Source of the DNA: Actinomycetota bacterium
Lineage (GTDB): Bacteria > Actinomycetota > Acidimicrobiia > IMCC26256 > JAENVU01
Length of the DNA stretch: 64,000 nucleotides
Assembly (NCBI GenBank): GCA_016870395.1
Contig: VGBT01000004.1
Coordinates: forward strand, 1-64,000
Reading direction: 5' to 3'
Shown one piece after another: positions 7,898-16,493 of this stretch (position 1 is the first letter of the stretch; each line of letters opens with the position of its first letter). The notes beneath the pieces are model-generated. The model had not been told where the DNA came from. It did not search any database and saw nothing but the letters and a program-made list of their open reading frames with translations. The position numbers and the translations under genes were made by a program.

Positions 7898-9085
7898 CTA
7901 GGCCGCGTCGAACAGCACGGGCAGCGTCGTGGGCGACCGGAACCGCTCGCCGTGGATGTGCACGTCGTCGGCCTCCCAGCGCTCCGGGTCGGCGCGCAGG
8001 TTCGGGCACCGGTCGAGGAGGCGGCTGACCGCACTGGCCATCTCCATGCGCGCGAGGTGCATGCCGAGGCACATGTGGACCCCGTGGCCGAAGCTGATGT
8101 GGGGCACCGCCGGTCGGAACAGGTCAAAGTCGTCAGGGTGGTTCCAGCGGGTCGGGTCGTGGTTGGCCGAGCCCACGTTCACCGTGACCATCTCGCCGGC
8201 CTCGATCGTCACGTCGCCGACCCGCGTGGTGCGCGCGCACTCGCGCGAGGTAATCAGCAAGGGTGGCTCCCACCGAATCGACTCCTCGATCGCCTGTCCG
8301 ACCAGCGCGCGGTCGTCGCGCAGCGCCTGCATCTGGTCGGGGTTGGTAAGCAGGCCGAACAGGAACGAGCCGGTGGCTCGGTAGGTGGTCTCGGCGCCGG
8401 CGGGAAGCAACAGGCGCAGGAACGAAAAGATCTCCTCGTCGCGCAGCCGTTCGCCGTCGAGCTCGGCCTGGGTGAGCTCGCTGATGATGTCGGTGCCCGG
8501 ATCGGCACGGCGCTCCTCGACGATGTCGGCGAAGTAGTCGCGCAGCTCGGCGCTCGCGGTGATGCCCTCGTCGGGCCGTACCGACACGTTGATCACGGCG
8601 AGCGCGCGCGGGTGGAAGAAAGAGTGGTCCTCGCGCGGCAGCCCGAGCACTTCCGCGATCACCATCGCCGGGTACTGGTAGGTGAACTCCGAGACCAGCT
8701 CGGCCGAGCCGCGCGCCGCGAAGCCGTCGATCATCTCGTCGACGACGGGTACGACGAGATCGGCATCCCAGTGCGCGAGCGTCTTCTGCCGGAACCCCTG
8801 CGCGACAAGTGACCGCAGCCGCTTGTGCTCGGGCTCGTCCATCCCGACGAGCGGGTACGGGCCCATCACGACGCTCATGAGCTCGCGGATCACGCCGGAC
8901 GGGTACGCGACGTTGTCCCGCATGACCTGGGACACCAGGTCGTAGGTGTAGATCTCCCACTGGCCGTCGGGGTTGCGGGCCACCGGGGTGTCGCGGCGGA
9001 GCGCGTGGAACCTCGGATATGGGTCGCGCACGTCGCCCGCGACCCCTGAGAACTGCCCCATGACGTCGAACGCTGCATATGACAT
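7898..9085 (-). CDS. cytochrome P450
   Basis: A 395-residue soluble class I CYP. The I-helix oxygen-activation motif is LLPAGAETT, the ExxR is ESIRW, and the heme loop FGHGVHMCLG places the thiolate at Cys339. Function: NAD(P)H/ferredoxin-driven monooxygenation; the substrate is not deducible. Upstream is an FGGY kinase (57 nt away), downstream a DoxX protein. The ATG follows TACCCT by 7 nt, giving a leaderless start, with a TGAC half-site just upstream. A second P450 of similar size is at 39325. Confidence 0.95.
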   Translation of the reverse strand: MSYAAFDVMGQFSGVAGDVRDPYPRFHALRRDTPVARNPDGQWEIYTYDLVSQVMRDNVAYPSGVIRELMSVVMGPYPLVGMDEPEHKRLRSLVAQGFRQKTLAHWDADLVVPVVDEMIDGFAARGSAELVSEFTYQYPAMVIAEVLGLPREDHSFFHPRALAVINVSVRPDEGITASAELRDYFADIVEERRADPGTDIISELTQAELDGERLRDEEIFSFLRLLLPAGAETTYRATGSFLFGLLTNPDQMQALRDDRALVGQAIEESIRWEPPLLITSRECARTTRVGDVTIEAGEMVTVNVGSANHDPTRWNHPDDFDLFRPAVPHISFGHGVHMCLGMHLARMEMASAVSRLLDRCPNLRADPERWEADDVHIHGERFRSPTTLPVLFDAA

Positions 9086-9142
9086 GGACGTCAGGGTAAC
9101 GGTCCCGGGGCAAGATCCGCGGCGACCGGCGCCCGCCCGCGC

Positions 9143-10492
9143 CTATCGGGACAGCTCGAGGAACCGGAAGTAGCGCTCGGCGCAGGGCTCGAGCCAGGCG
9201 GGGTCGGGCTTGACAGTCCGACCGGGCCGCGCCCACCGGCTCGCGCTCACCATCCCGCCCGACTCGAGGCCCGCGGCGCAGCGCGCGAAGAACGCCGAGC
9301 CGAGCGCAGCGCCCTCGGGCACGGCGGTGCATTCGACGGGGAGCCCGGTGCAGTCGGCCAGCGCCTGCACCCAGTCGTCGACCCGCGTGCCACCCCCCGT
9401 CGCCACGATGCGCCTCGGGCTGGTGCCGTGCGCGGCCCGCACCGCATCGATCGCGCGGCGGGCGACGAACCCCGACGCCTCGAACGCGGCGCGCCGGATC
9501 GCGGCGACGTCGTGGGTGAGGTCGAGGTCGGTGAGCAGCGCGCGGCGATCAGGGTCGTGCAGCGGGGTTCGCTCCCCGCGCGGGTAGGGCGCCCACACCG
9601 GTACCCGGTCGGGCCGCGGACGGTCGTCGGGCGCGACCTCGCGCAGCGAGCTGGTGGCCCAGTTGACGAACAGGCCGCCAACGTTAGACGGCCCGCCCGC
9701 GAGAAGCTTGCCCTTGGCCGTGTGCGGGATCACCCAGTAGCCCGGCACCTCGGCCTCGTTCGTAGTGACGGTGTTGACGATCAACGTGGTGCCGAGGAGC
9801 GCGAGCACGTCGCCGTCGTGGTCGGCGCCGGCCACGACCTGATCGGCGAGCGCGTCGATGCAGCCCGACGCAAGCACCGGTCCGCTGACCTCGCCGCCGA
9901 CGCGTCCGCACTCCCACGCAGTGGGCACGAGTCGCGGCAGCTGCTCGACCCCGATGTCGAGCTCCGCAGCGAGCGCCGGGTCCCAGCCGGTCCAGTCAAA
10001 GAGGGGGTACGCGGTTGCCGCGGTCGAGGTGTCGAGCACGGCCTCGCCGCCGAGCGCGTGGTTGGCCACGGCCGTGGCAGGCCAGAAGCCCGTGGCGTCG
10101 GGCCGCTGCGCGACCGTCCAGCGCAGGAACGCGAGCAACTCGCCGCTCTCCGCCGGACTCGCCGCCGCGCCACTCGAGCGGCCACGGCCGTCGCCGTAGA
10201 GGAGTCCCGGCGTGCACGGCATCCCCGCGTCGTCGACGGCCGTGAGCGACGGCACCATTGCGCTCACGCTCACGCCGACCGGCGCCTCATCGAGCCCCAG
10301 CGCGTCGAGCGCGGCGAGCGGACCCCGATGCCATGCCGCCGCGGCGTCGTGCTGGAAGCGGTCGGGCGCGGGGATCTGGATCTCGTGGGGAACCCGCGAT
10401 TGCGCGACGACGTTCCCATCGGGGTCGGCGGCGAGCGCCTTGACCGACGATGTGCCGATGTCGATCCCGACGGCGAGCTGCTGATCGCTCAT
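9143..10492 (-). CDS. FGGY-family carbohydrate kinase
   Basis: A 449-residue ASKHA-fold kinase. The N-terminal phosphate loop GIDIGTSSVKAL and C-terminal ATP-binding VATGGGTRVDDWVQALAD are clear. Substrates of the family include gluconate, xylulose, ribulose and glycerol; nothing in the sequence decides which. It heads a minus-strand run kinase-P450-DoxX with a 57-nt gap to the P450, an unusual pairing. A second, longer FGGY kinase is at 27191. No operator palindrome is visible upstream. Confidence 0.88.
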   Translation of the reverse strand: MSDQQLAVGIDIGTSSVKALAADPDGNVVAQSRVPHEIQIPAPDRFQHDAAAAWHRGPLAALDALGLDEAPVGVSVSAMVPSLTAVDDAGMPCTPGLLYGDGRGRSSGAAASPAESGELLAFLRWTVAQRPDATGFWPATAVANHALGGEAVLDTSTAATAYPLFDWTGWDPALAAELDIGVEQLPRLVPTAWECGRVGGEVSGPVLASGCIDALADQVVAGADHDGDVLALLGTTLIVNTVTTNEAEVPGYWVIPHTAKGKLLAGGPSNVGGLFVNWATSSLREVAPDDRPRPDRVPVWAPYPRGERTPLHDPDRRALLTDLDLTHDVAAIRRAAFEASGFVARRAIDAVRAAHGTSPRRIVATGGGTRVDDWVQALADCTGLPVECTAVPEGAALGSAFFARCAAGLESGGMVSASRWARPGRTVKPDPAWLEPCAERYFRFLELSR

Positions 10493-10556
10493 GATGGGAC
10501 TGCCTTCATTGGTCGGTTCCGGTGCCCTCCGTCGGCCCGCGTGCGCTGTGGGTCAC

Positions 10557-11351
10557 CTACGCCTCCTGCCCCAGCGCGGCGAGGACGTCGTCATGGAGCA
10601 GGCCGTTGCTCGACACCGCGCTTCCCCCCGCCGCAGTGCGATTGCCTTCGAGGTCGGTGAAGCGGCCGCCGGCCTCCTCGACGATGACGAGCAAAGGGGC
10701 GAGGTCCCAGAGGTTCACGATCGGCTCCGCGGCAATGTCGGCCGCGCCCTCGGCGACAAGCATGTGCTGCCAGAAGTCGCCGACACCCCGAGACCGCCAC
10801 ACGCGGCGCGCGAGGTCGAGGAATTGCTTCGAATTCCCGCGGTGACGCTCCCACGACGGGACATCGGAGTAGCAGAGGTGCGCGTCGGCGAGGTCGGCGA
10901 CGGCGGAGACCTCGATCGGACGCCCGTCGACAAACGCTCCCTGCCCCCGCTCGGCCCACCAGGTGTGCCCGAGCGCCGGCGCCGACACCACCCCGATGCG
11001 CAGCTCGCCTCCCTCCTCGAGCGCGATGAGCGTCGCCCAAATCGGAAGCCCGCGCACGTAGCTCGCGGTGCCGTCGATCGGGTCGACGATCCATCGCCGG
11101 GGACCCTCACCGGCGACGCCGAGCTCCTCGCCGAGCACCGCGTCGGCCGGGCGGGCATCGGCGATGCGTTCGCGGATGAGCTGCTCGGCGGCACGGTCGG
11201 CGTCGGTGACGTGGGTGGTGTCGGGCTTGCGGTCGGTCACCAAGTCGTGCGCGCGGAAGCGACGCAGCGTGAGCTCGTCGGCGAGAGCCGCGAGCTCCAG
11301 GGCGAGGGTCAGATCGTCGTCGATGGGAGCGAAGTTAGCCGGGCCATGCAC
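10557..11351 (-). CDS. hisN: inositol-monophosphatase-family phosphatase, probable histidinol-phosphatase
   Basis: A 264-residue Mg-dependent phosphatase. Metal motifs: LGEELG, the WIVDPIDGTASYVRG signature, and NLWDLAPLLVIVEEAGG. The LALELAALADELTLRRFRA opening, the TDADRAAE segment and the GVVSAPALGHTWWAERG segment closely resemble actinobacterial HisN (histidinol-phosphate phosphatase), the penultimate step of histidine synthesis. The start is uncertain: I use the GTG at 11351, as no in-frame ATG lies near. Divergent from the lipoprotein at 11385 with only 33 bp between. No catabolic operator is present, in keeping with a housekeeping role. Confidence 0.8.
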   Translation of the reverse strand: MHGPANFAPIDDDLTLALELAALADELTLRRFRAHDLVTDRKPDTTHVTDADRAAEQLIRERIADARPADAVLGEELGVAGEGPRRWIVDPIDGTASYVRGLPIWATLIALEEGGELRIGVVSAPALGHTWWAERGQGAFVDGRPIEVSAVADLADAHLCYSDVPSWERHRGNSKQFLDLARRVWRSRGVGDFWQHMLVAEGAADIAAEPIVNLWDLAPLLVIVEEAGGRFTDLEGNRTAAGGSAVSSNGLLHDDVLAALGQEA

Positions 11352-11384
11352 ACGACCCCGGCCCCGATCCGGCATGCTGGTCGC

Positions 11385-11879
11385 ATGCGACGGGCAGCAG
11401 CACTCTTCCTCGTCGGAGTGGCGGCCGTGCTGGCGGCCTGCGGGCGCGACGACGACTCGGCGAAGGGCACCAGCACCTCCTCGCGCTTGTCGAGCACCAC
11501 CACGTCGACAACCTCGGCGTCGTCCATTACCACGACCACCAGCGCCGCCGGGAGCTCCACCACCACGACCCCCGCCGACGCGGGCACCTGCGGCCCGCAG
11601 TACTTCGCCATCGACGCGGCGATCCGGGGCAGCGACATGGTCGGCCTCGCCGCCGTGGCGGACAAGTTCTCGGTCGTCGACTGCCGAATCTCGGCGGCGA
11701 ACCCGATCTGGGCGGCGGCGAGCGCCGTTCCGACCCCGGGGAACGAGGCGACGTTCGAGGGTGGAGTCGTGGTGCTCGAGCGCATCGGGTCGATCTGGAC
11801 TGTGCACGCGGTGGGGACCGACCAGGTGGGCTGCGACGCGCCCGCGCCGGTCCCGAACGAGCTCGACCTCCCCTGCTAA
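11385..11879 (+). CDS. lipoprotein with Ser/Thr-rich linker, unknown function
   Basis: A 164-residue exported lipoprotein. The signal peptide MRRAAALFLVGVAAVLAACG has the lipobox LAAC with Cys19. Residues about 25-65 are almost entirely Ser/Thr/Ala, a flexible wall-spanning linker. The C-terminal domain (about 68-164) carries four Cys (TCGPQ, DCRIS, GCDAP, final DLPC), which suggests two disulfides outside the cell. I recognise no family. It is divergent from hisN and convergent with the thiolase across a family A palindrome. Confidence 0.75.
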   Translation: MRRAAALFLVGVAAVLAACGRDDDSAKGTSTSSRLSSTTTSTTSASSITTTTSAAGSSTTTTPADAGTCGPQYFAIDAAIRGSDMVGLAAVADKFSVVDCRISAANPIWAAASAVPTPGNEATFEGGVVVLERIGSIWTVHAVGTDQVGCDAPAPVPNELDLPC

Positions 11880-11897
11880 CCCCATCCCCTCCAGGGT

Positions 11898-11942
11898 TTT
11901 GGCGTCACCACACCGCGATAATCGCGGTTCTCTGACGCCAAA
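11898..11942. repeat. family A 45-nt double palindrome, copy 1
   Basis: Outer arms TTTGGCGTC / GACGCCAAA (9 bp, extendable to about 13 with one mismatch: GGGT and GCCC flanks). Inside them are 5-nt spacers, and in the centre ACCGCGAT-A-ATCGCGGT. Three further copies of exactly 45 nt are at 24766, 41811 and 47649. This copy lies between convergent genes (lipoprotein and thiolase), 18 nt after one stop and 30 nt from the other. Confidence 0.9.
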
Positions 11943-11972
11943 GCCCCGAGGGCCGGGCCGCCGAGTGAGGTG

Positions 11973-13142
11973 TCAGACCTCGATCACCGTCGCCGAGCCC
12001 ATGCCGCCACCTGCGCACATGCTCGCGACGCCGATTCCCCCGCCGCGCCGGCGCAGCTCGTGGACGAGCGTCACGATCATGCGCGTGCCGGTGCACGCGA
12101 CGGGGTGGCCGAGGCTGCAGCCCGAACCGTTCACGTTGGTGATCTCGTGGGGGATGCCCAGGATCCGCGTGCTGGCCACACACATCGACGCGAACGCCTC
12201 GTTGATCTCGTAGACGGCGACATCGCCGACGCCGAGGCCCGCACGGTCGAGCGCCTTCGGGATGGCGTACGTCGGCCCGAGACCCGTGTCGGCAGGTGCC
12301 ACACCCGCGGACGCCCAGGAACGCACTACCGCGAGCGGCTGGAGCCCGTTCGCCTTCGCGTAGTCGGCGTCGACCAGCATCATCGCGGCGGCAGCGTCGT
12401 TGAGTCCCGAGGAGTTGCCCGCGGTGATGGAGAATCCCTCGATCTCCGGGTGCAGCGGCTTGAGCGACGCCAGCTTCTCCATCGACGTTCCCCGCCGCGG
12501 GTGCTCGTCGACGGAGAAGCTGACCGTCTCGCCGCCGCGCTTGGTCACCTCGATCGGGAAGATCTCGTCCTCGAACTTGCCCGCGTCGATCGCGGCGACG
12601 GCACGCTCGTGCGACGCGCAGGCCCAGGCGTCCATCTCCTCGCGGGTGACGCCGGCCTTCTGCGCGGAGTTCCAGCCGACCGTGATCGACATGTCGAACG
12701 CGGGTGCCTCCGGGGTTTCCGGGTGGCTCGGCGACATCCACGGCGCCATATCGTCGGTGCCGAGCGTGCGCTTCGTCGCCGCGGGTGACGTGGAGATTGA
12801 CTCGGTGCCTCCGGCGATCACCACGCGGTCCATGCCCGCCCGGATGCTCGCGGCGGCGCCCTGCACCGACGCCATGCCAGAGGCGCAGTGCCGGTTCAGT
12901 GCGACCCCGGGCACGTTGGTGAGCCCGAGGTCGACCGCCGCATAGCGGGCGATGTCGCCGCCGCCCTGGAGCGACTCGCCCACCTGGAGGTCGTCGACCT
13001 CGTCACCTGGGACCCCGGAGCGCTCGAGGGCCTCGCCGACCGCGTACCTGGCCAGGTCGAACGCGCTCACGTCCAGCAGCGTGCCTTTGCGCGCGGTGCC
13101 GATCGCGGTGCGGGCGGCGGAGACGATGACGGCGTCACCCAT
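11973..13142 (-). CDS. acetyl-CoA acyltransferase (thiolase, FadA type)
   Basis: A 389-residue degradative thiolase. The nucleophile is Cys86 in LNRHCASGM, the base His346 in LGHPVACTG, and the second cysteine Cys376 in SMCAGGGMG, so all catalytic residues are intact. Reaction: CoA-dependent cleavage of 3-ketoacyl-CoA, the last step of a beta-oxidation round. The ATG is preceded by a purine-rich GAGGGGGAACCTC leader. The promoter has TACGAT abutting a perfect operator palindrome, linking it to the catabolic set. It is convergent with the lipoprotein at 11385. Confidence 0.95.
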   Translation of the reverse strand: MGDAVIVSAARTAIGTARKGTLLDVSAFDLARYAVGEALERSGVPGDEVDDLQVGESLQGGGDIARYAAVDLGLTNVPGVALNRHCASGMASVQGAAASIRAGMDRVVIAGGTESISTSPAATKRTLGTDDMAPWMSPSHPETPEAPAFDMSITVGWNSAQKAGVTREEMDAWACASHERAVAAIDAGKFEDEIFPIEVTKRGGETVSFSVDEHPRRGTSMEKLASLKPLHPEIEGFSITAGNSSGLNDAAAAMMLVDADYAKANGLQPLAVVRSWASAGVAPADTGLGPTYAIPKALDRAGLGVGDVAVYEINEAFASMCVASTRILGIPHEITNVNGSGCSLGHPVACTGTRMIVTLVHELRRRGGGIGVASMCAGGGMGSATVIEV

Positions 13143-13179
13143 GGTGAGGTTCCCCCTCGAAAATCCGGCTGGTGCCGGG

Positions 13180-13205
13180 ATCGTAGCCTGACGCCACCGT
13201 CAGGC
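13180..13205 (-). promoter_or_regulatory. operator and -10 box of the thiolase gene
   Basis: GCCTGACG-CCAC-CGTCAGGC (13186-13205) is a perfect 8+4+8 palindrome. On the minus strand it is followed at once by TACGAT (13180-13185), the likely -10 of the thiolase. Same arrangement as at 6154, 27119, 33174 and 36226. The PHP-domain gene begins transcribing away elsewhere, so the thiolase is the likely target. Confidence 0.75.
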
Positions 13206-13217
13206 TTTCTGGGCGGC

Positions 13218-13859
13218 TCAGGCCCGGAAGCGCGCGGGGCGGACGTGACCAGCGCGGATCTCGGTGGCGAGTTCCTCCGCGGTGTGCACCGCCCGGTCGA
13301 GCTCGGTGGCGTAGGTGCCGACCCGGCCGGGCGCGTGGGCGTCGGACGCGCCGACCGACGGGCGCGGCGCCACCGTGAGCGCCGCCGCCGTGAGCGTGTG
13401 TTCGAGCGCGGTGGTCTGGGTGCTCGCGGCCTCGATCGCGTGCACGACCTCCCACTGCGGCAACGCGGCGATCTCCTCGGCGGTCGGCGGGACGCGCCCG
13501 CCCCTCACCGCCCGCTCCCCGGCGTAGCGCCGGAGTGGGTGCGGGAGCACAAGCGCGGTGTCGGACTCCTCGCACTCGTCGACGAGCTCGTCGAGCCGGT
13601 ACCCCATCCACAACGGCTTGCGCAGCGGCCCGAACACGAGGACGTGACCGACGTCGGTCGTGAGCTCCACCCCGGAGATCAGCGGGAAGTCGACCAGGCG
13701 CGACGCATCCGCGAGCTCGTCGTCGGGCCAGCGCACGTCGTGCTCCGTGATGCACAGCGCATCGAGCCCACGAGCCCGGGCGTCGGCCACGAGCTCCTCC
13801 AGCGTCGCGCGCGAGCAGTTGGAGCGCGGCGTGGTGTGCGCGTGAAGGTCGATCAGCAC
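13218..13859 (-). CDS. PHP-domain phosphoesterase
   Basis: A 213-residue PHP-fold protein with the metal motifs in order: LIDLHAHT (residues about 2-9), CITEHD, VLPHPL, and VGASDAHAPG near the C-terminus. Relatives hydrolyse phosphate esters or 3'-5' phosphoadenosine/nucleotide ends; histidinol phosphatases are another branch. At 213 residues it is the compact single-domain form. It starts 11 nt after the MBL/Rieske stop, so the two are probably co-transcribed. Its own function is unknown. Confidence 0.8.
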   Translation of the reverse strand: MLIDLHAHTTPRSNCSRATLEELVADARARGLDALCITEHDVRWPDDELADASRLVDFPLISGVELTTDVGHVLVFGPLRKPLWMGYRLDELVDECEESDTALVLPHPLRRYAGERAVRGGRVPPTAEEIAALPQWEVVHAIEAASTQTTALEHTLTAAALTVAPRPSVGASDAHAPGRVGTYATELDRAVHTAEELATEIRAGHVRPARFRA

Positions 13860-13870
13860 GGCGCGGCGAC

Positions 13871-15424
13871 TCAGTAGTCGACGACGCGCTCGGTGCGGAG
13901 GCGGTGCTCCGCCTCACCGCTCGTGAGGCAGCGGCCGGTCTCGAGGTCGAACTCCCAGTGGTGCACGCGGCACTCGAGCACGCCGCCGTGGACCACCCCG
14001 AAGCGCTCGAGGTCGGCCCGCAGGTGCGGACAGCGCTTCTGCACCAGGTAGTCGCCGCAGCGGAACGACTCGGTGCCGACCTCGACTCGGCTCGCGTAGT
14101 AGCCCTCGCAGAAGGCCATGCGCTCCACGGACAGACACTTGAAGAACGTGTACACGTACTCGTTGTACGGACCGTCGCGATGGGCGCGGAACCGGCACGA
14201 AAGGAACAGACGGTTCACCCAGTCCTCGTCGCGCGCCTCGATCAGCGCCTCCACGAGCGCCCGCTCGACCTCGAACCGGTAGGGACAGTCCTCACCCGCC
14301 CATTCGCGCACCTCGCCGACCGGGAAGTCGATCACGACCGCGACCCCCGCGTCGGAATCGCTGAGGTCGAGGAGCACCGGCGCGCCGACCCCGGCCCGCG
14401 TGAGAGGCGCCAGCTCGAGGAGCGGCTCGAACCACTCCTTCAGCTCACGCACGACGTCGAAGCGGCGACGTGGCCACGACGCGCGCTCGTCCGCGAGCCA
14501 CCCGGCGTAGTCGGCCCGGTAGCGCTCGAGGTAGCCGCGCTTGTCGGCGAAGATCGACTCCGGCGCGAGCTCGCCGCCGGGCTGGGTGAAGGTACAGCCC
14601 GAGTGCGTGATCTCGGCGACCGTCCCCGGCACGAGCAGCTCGCCGCCGCTGATCCCCCCTTGCTCCAGCAGCGCCAGGAACACCGTCTGGTCGGGGAAGA
14701 TGTTGGCCGGGTCGTCGTCGAGGTCGTTGACGCCGAAGAGGTCGTCGTCGAGGAAGCACGGCGGGCCGGCGACGGGGAACACGTGGGGCGCGCCGACGTC
14801 GCGCAGGTAGTGCATCGCGCGCTCCATTTGGTCCTCGCGCTTGCGAATCCCGAGCGCCCTGCGCTCCGCGGGTGGGAAGTCGTACACCATCGGGTACCAG
14901 ATCGCGCCCGAGAACTGGGTGAAGTGCGCGTCGTAGGGACCGAGCGCCTCGAGCTCGTGCAGGTCGCGGGGTCGGGCGTCGTTCTGATTGAGGATGCGAG
15001 CGCTCGCGTCGCCCAAAACGAGCGCCGAGTCGCCGGCCGGACCGTCGGCCGGCGCGGTCATCGCGACGATCCCCACCTCGAGCGCGCCGAGCCGCACCGG
15101 CTTCGCATGCTCGGTGTGAACGAAGCGGGTGAACCCGACTGCCCGCAGGGCGCGCTCGAGGTGGTCGAGCTCGAACGCCGGCAGCAGCACCTGGGCTCGC
15201 TTGTCGACGTGCGCCTCGAGGAACGCCGGGTCGAAGTGGTCGAGGTGCAGGTGCGAAACGTAGAGGTAGTCGGGGTTCGCGAAGGGCTCGACGTCGAGTC
15301 GGTCGTTGCGGGGGAAGGGGAACCATGAACCGAAGTACGCGGGGCTGAACCACGGGTCACACAGCACCGAGCCGCCCTCGGTCTCGACAAACATCCCCAC
15401 GTGGCCGAGGAAGGTGACGCGCAT
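13871..15424 (-). CDS. metallo-beta-lactamase fold fused to C-terminal Rieske domain
   Basis: A 517-residue two-domain protein. Residues 1 to about 260 are an MBL-fold hydrolase/oxidase domain with HLHLDH (58-63). A middle segment (about 270-440) is unassigned. The C-terminal Rieske [2Fe-2S] motif is Cys465-P-His467 and Cys485-RV-His488. The best-known combination of these folds is CMP-N-acetylneuraminate hydroxylase (CMAH), but there the Rieske domain is N-terminal, so the order is reversed here. A hydroxylase or oxygenase fed by ferredoxin is one reading; the substrate is unknown. The start follows a region with an operator half facing the divergent SDR. The PHP gene follows 11 nt downstream. 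Confidence 0.8.
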   Translation of the reverse strand: MRVTFLGHVGMFVETEGGSVLCDPWFSPAYFGSWFPFPRNDRLDVEPFANPDYLYVSHLHLDHFDPAFLEAHVDKRAQVLLPAFELDHLERALRAVGFTRFVHTEHAKPVRLGALEVGIVAMTAPADGPAGDSALVLGDASARILNQNDARPRDLHELEALGPYDAHFTQFSGAIWYPMVYDFPPAERRALGIRKREDQMERAMHYLRDVGAPHVFPVAGPPCFLDDDLFGVNDLDDDPANIFPDQTVFLALLEQGGISGGELLVPGTVAEITHSGCTFTQPGGELAPESIFADKRGYLERYRADYAGWLADERASWPRRRFDVVRELKEWFEPLLELAPLTRAGVGAPVLLDLSDSDAGVAVVIDFPVGEVREWAGEDCPYRFEVERALVEALIEARDEDWVNRLFLSCRFRAHRDGPYNEYVYTFFKCLSVERMAFCEGYYASRVEVGTESFRCGDYLVQKRCPHLRADLERFGVVHGGVLECRVHHWEFDLETGRCLTSGEAEHRLRTERVVDY

Positions 15425-15472
15425 GGCGCCAGCCTGCCAGACGGTCCGGGGCGGGAACGGCACCCAGAGACC

Positions 15473-15494
15473 TGACACGCGTGTCGGATAGCGT
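15473..15494 (+). promoter_or_regulatory. operator-like palindrome upstream of SDR operon
   Basis: TGAC-ACGCGT-GTCG (15473-15486), centred on the perfect GACACGCGTGTC, is followed 2 nt later by TAGCGT (15489-15494), a plausible -10 for the plus-strand SDR at 15519. It lies between divergent genes, so it may also act on the MBL/Rieske gene. Confidence 0.6.
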
Positions 15495-15518
15495 CGCGGG
15501 ACGCGGACTGGAGGGGTC

Positions 15519-16442
15519 ATGGGCTGGCTCGACGGGAAGGTCGCCATCGTCACCGGCGCGGGCCGCGGAATCGGTCGCGGCGAGGCGATCCTCTTGGCCG
15601 CCGAGGGCGCGCGCGTCGTCGTCAACGACCTCGGCACTGCGCGCGAGGGCGACGGCACCGACCGCTCCCCGGCCCAGTCGGTGGTCGACGAGATCACCGC
15701 GGCCGGTGGGGAGGCCGTCGCCACCTACGACGACGTGTCCACCTGGAAGGGCGCGGAGGCGACCGTGGCGCGCGCGGTCGAGACGTACGGGCGCCTCGAC
15801 GTGCTCGTGAACAACGCCGGCATCCTGCGCGACGCGATGAGCTTCTCGATGACCGAGGAGCAGTGGGACGACGTGATCCGCGTCCACCTCAAGGGCCACT
15901 TCGCGACCAGCCACTTCGCCTGCCGCTACTGGCGTGGGCAGTCGAAGGTGGCGGGTGACGCTCCCGTCGGCGGGCGGATCGTGAACACGGCGAGCGAGTC
16001 GGGCCTGTTCGGCATGGCCGGCCAGGCGAACTACTCCGCCGCGAAGGCCGGTATCGCATCGCTCACGATCGTGCTCGCCCGCGAGATGCGCAAGTACGGC
16101 GTCACCGTCAACGCCATCGCGCCGCGGGCACGCACCCGCATGACCAGTGGCGTCCCCGGCGCCGACGAGTTCATGATTGCCAAGCCGGGCGAGTACGACG
16201 AGTGGAGCCCCGACAACGTGGCACCGGTCGTCGGGTTCCTCGCTTCGGAGGCCGCCGCCGACGTGAGCGGCCAGATCTTCGTGGTCTGGGGCAGCCACGT
16301 GTACCTGATGCGCGGCTGGTCGCTCGTGCACGACTTCGACGCGGGCGCGAGGCGCTGGGCGATCGGCGATCTCGTCGCTGGCAAGGCCGATCTGTTCGCA
16401 CCCGCGCCGCGCGGCTCGAAGATCCCGGTTATGGGCTTCTGA
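15519..16442 (+). CDS. SDR-family 3-hydroxyacyl-CoA dehydrogenase-like (HSD17B4-like)
   Basis: A 307-residue short-chain dehydrogenase. The nucleotide-binding motif is TGAGRGIGRG, followed by LVNNAGI and the catalytic YSAAK. The insert DLGTAREGDGTDRSP after strand 2 and the long C-terminus resemble the dehydrogenase domain of the peroxisomal multifunctional protein (17beta-HSD type 4) and actinobacterial homologues that oxidise 3-hydroxyacyl-CoAs. Ribosome binding by GGAGGGG. Followed 51 nt later by an acyl-CoA ligase and then a MaoC-like dehydratase, which together supply activation, hydration and oxidation. Confidence 0.85.
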   Translation: MGWLDGKVAIVTGAGRGIGRGEAILLAAEGARVVVNDLGTAREGDGTDRSPAQSVVDEITAAGGEAVATYDDVSTWKGAEATVARAVETYGRLDVLVNNAGILRDAMSFSMTEEQWDDVIRVHLKGHFATSHFACRYWRGQSKVAGDAPVGGRIVNTASESGLFGMAGQANYSAAKAGIASLTIVLAREMRKYGVTVNAIAPRARTRMTSGVPGADEFMIAKPGEYDEWSPDNVAPVVGFLASEAAADVSGQIFVVWGSHVYLMRGWSLVHDFDAGARRWAIGDLVAGKADLFAPAPRGSKIPVMGF

Positions 16443-16493
16443 GCCCGTCCAGCCACCGGTCCACCGGACCACGAACGGAAGGCGAACCCGCCG

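Noticed and set aside
9090-9098. Operator upstream of the P450 at 7898
   Set aside because: Only a single TGAC half-site is present; no symmetric partner.
11898-11942. Calling family A a simple intrinsic terminator
   Set aside because: No U-tract follows the stem, and the fixed 45-nt length, conserved arms and a copy inside an operon are better explained as a dispersed repeat, though transcript-end function remains possible.
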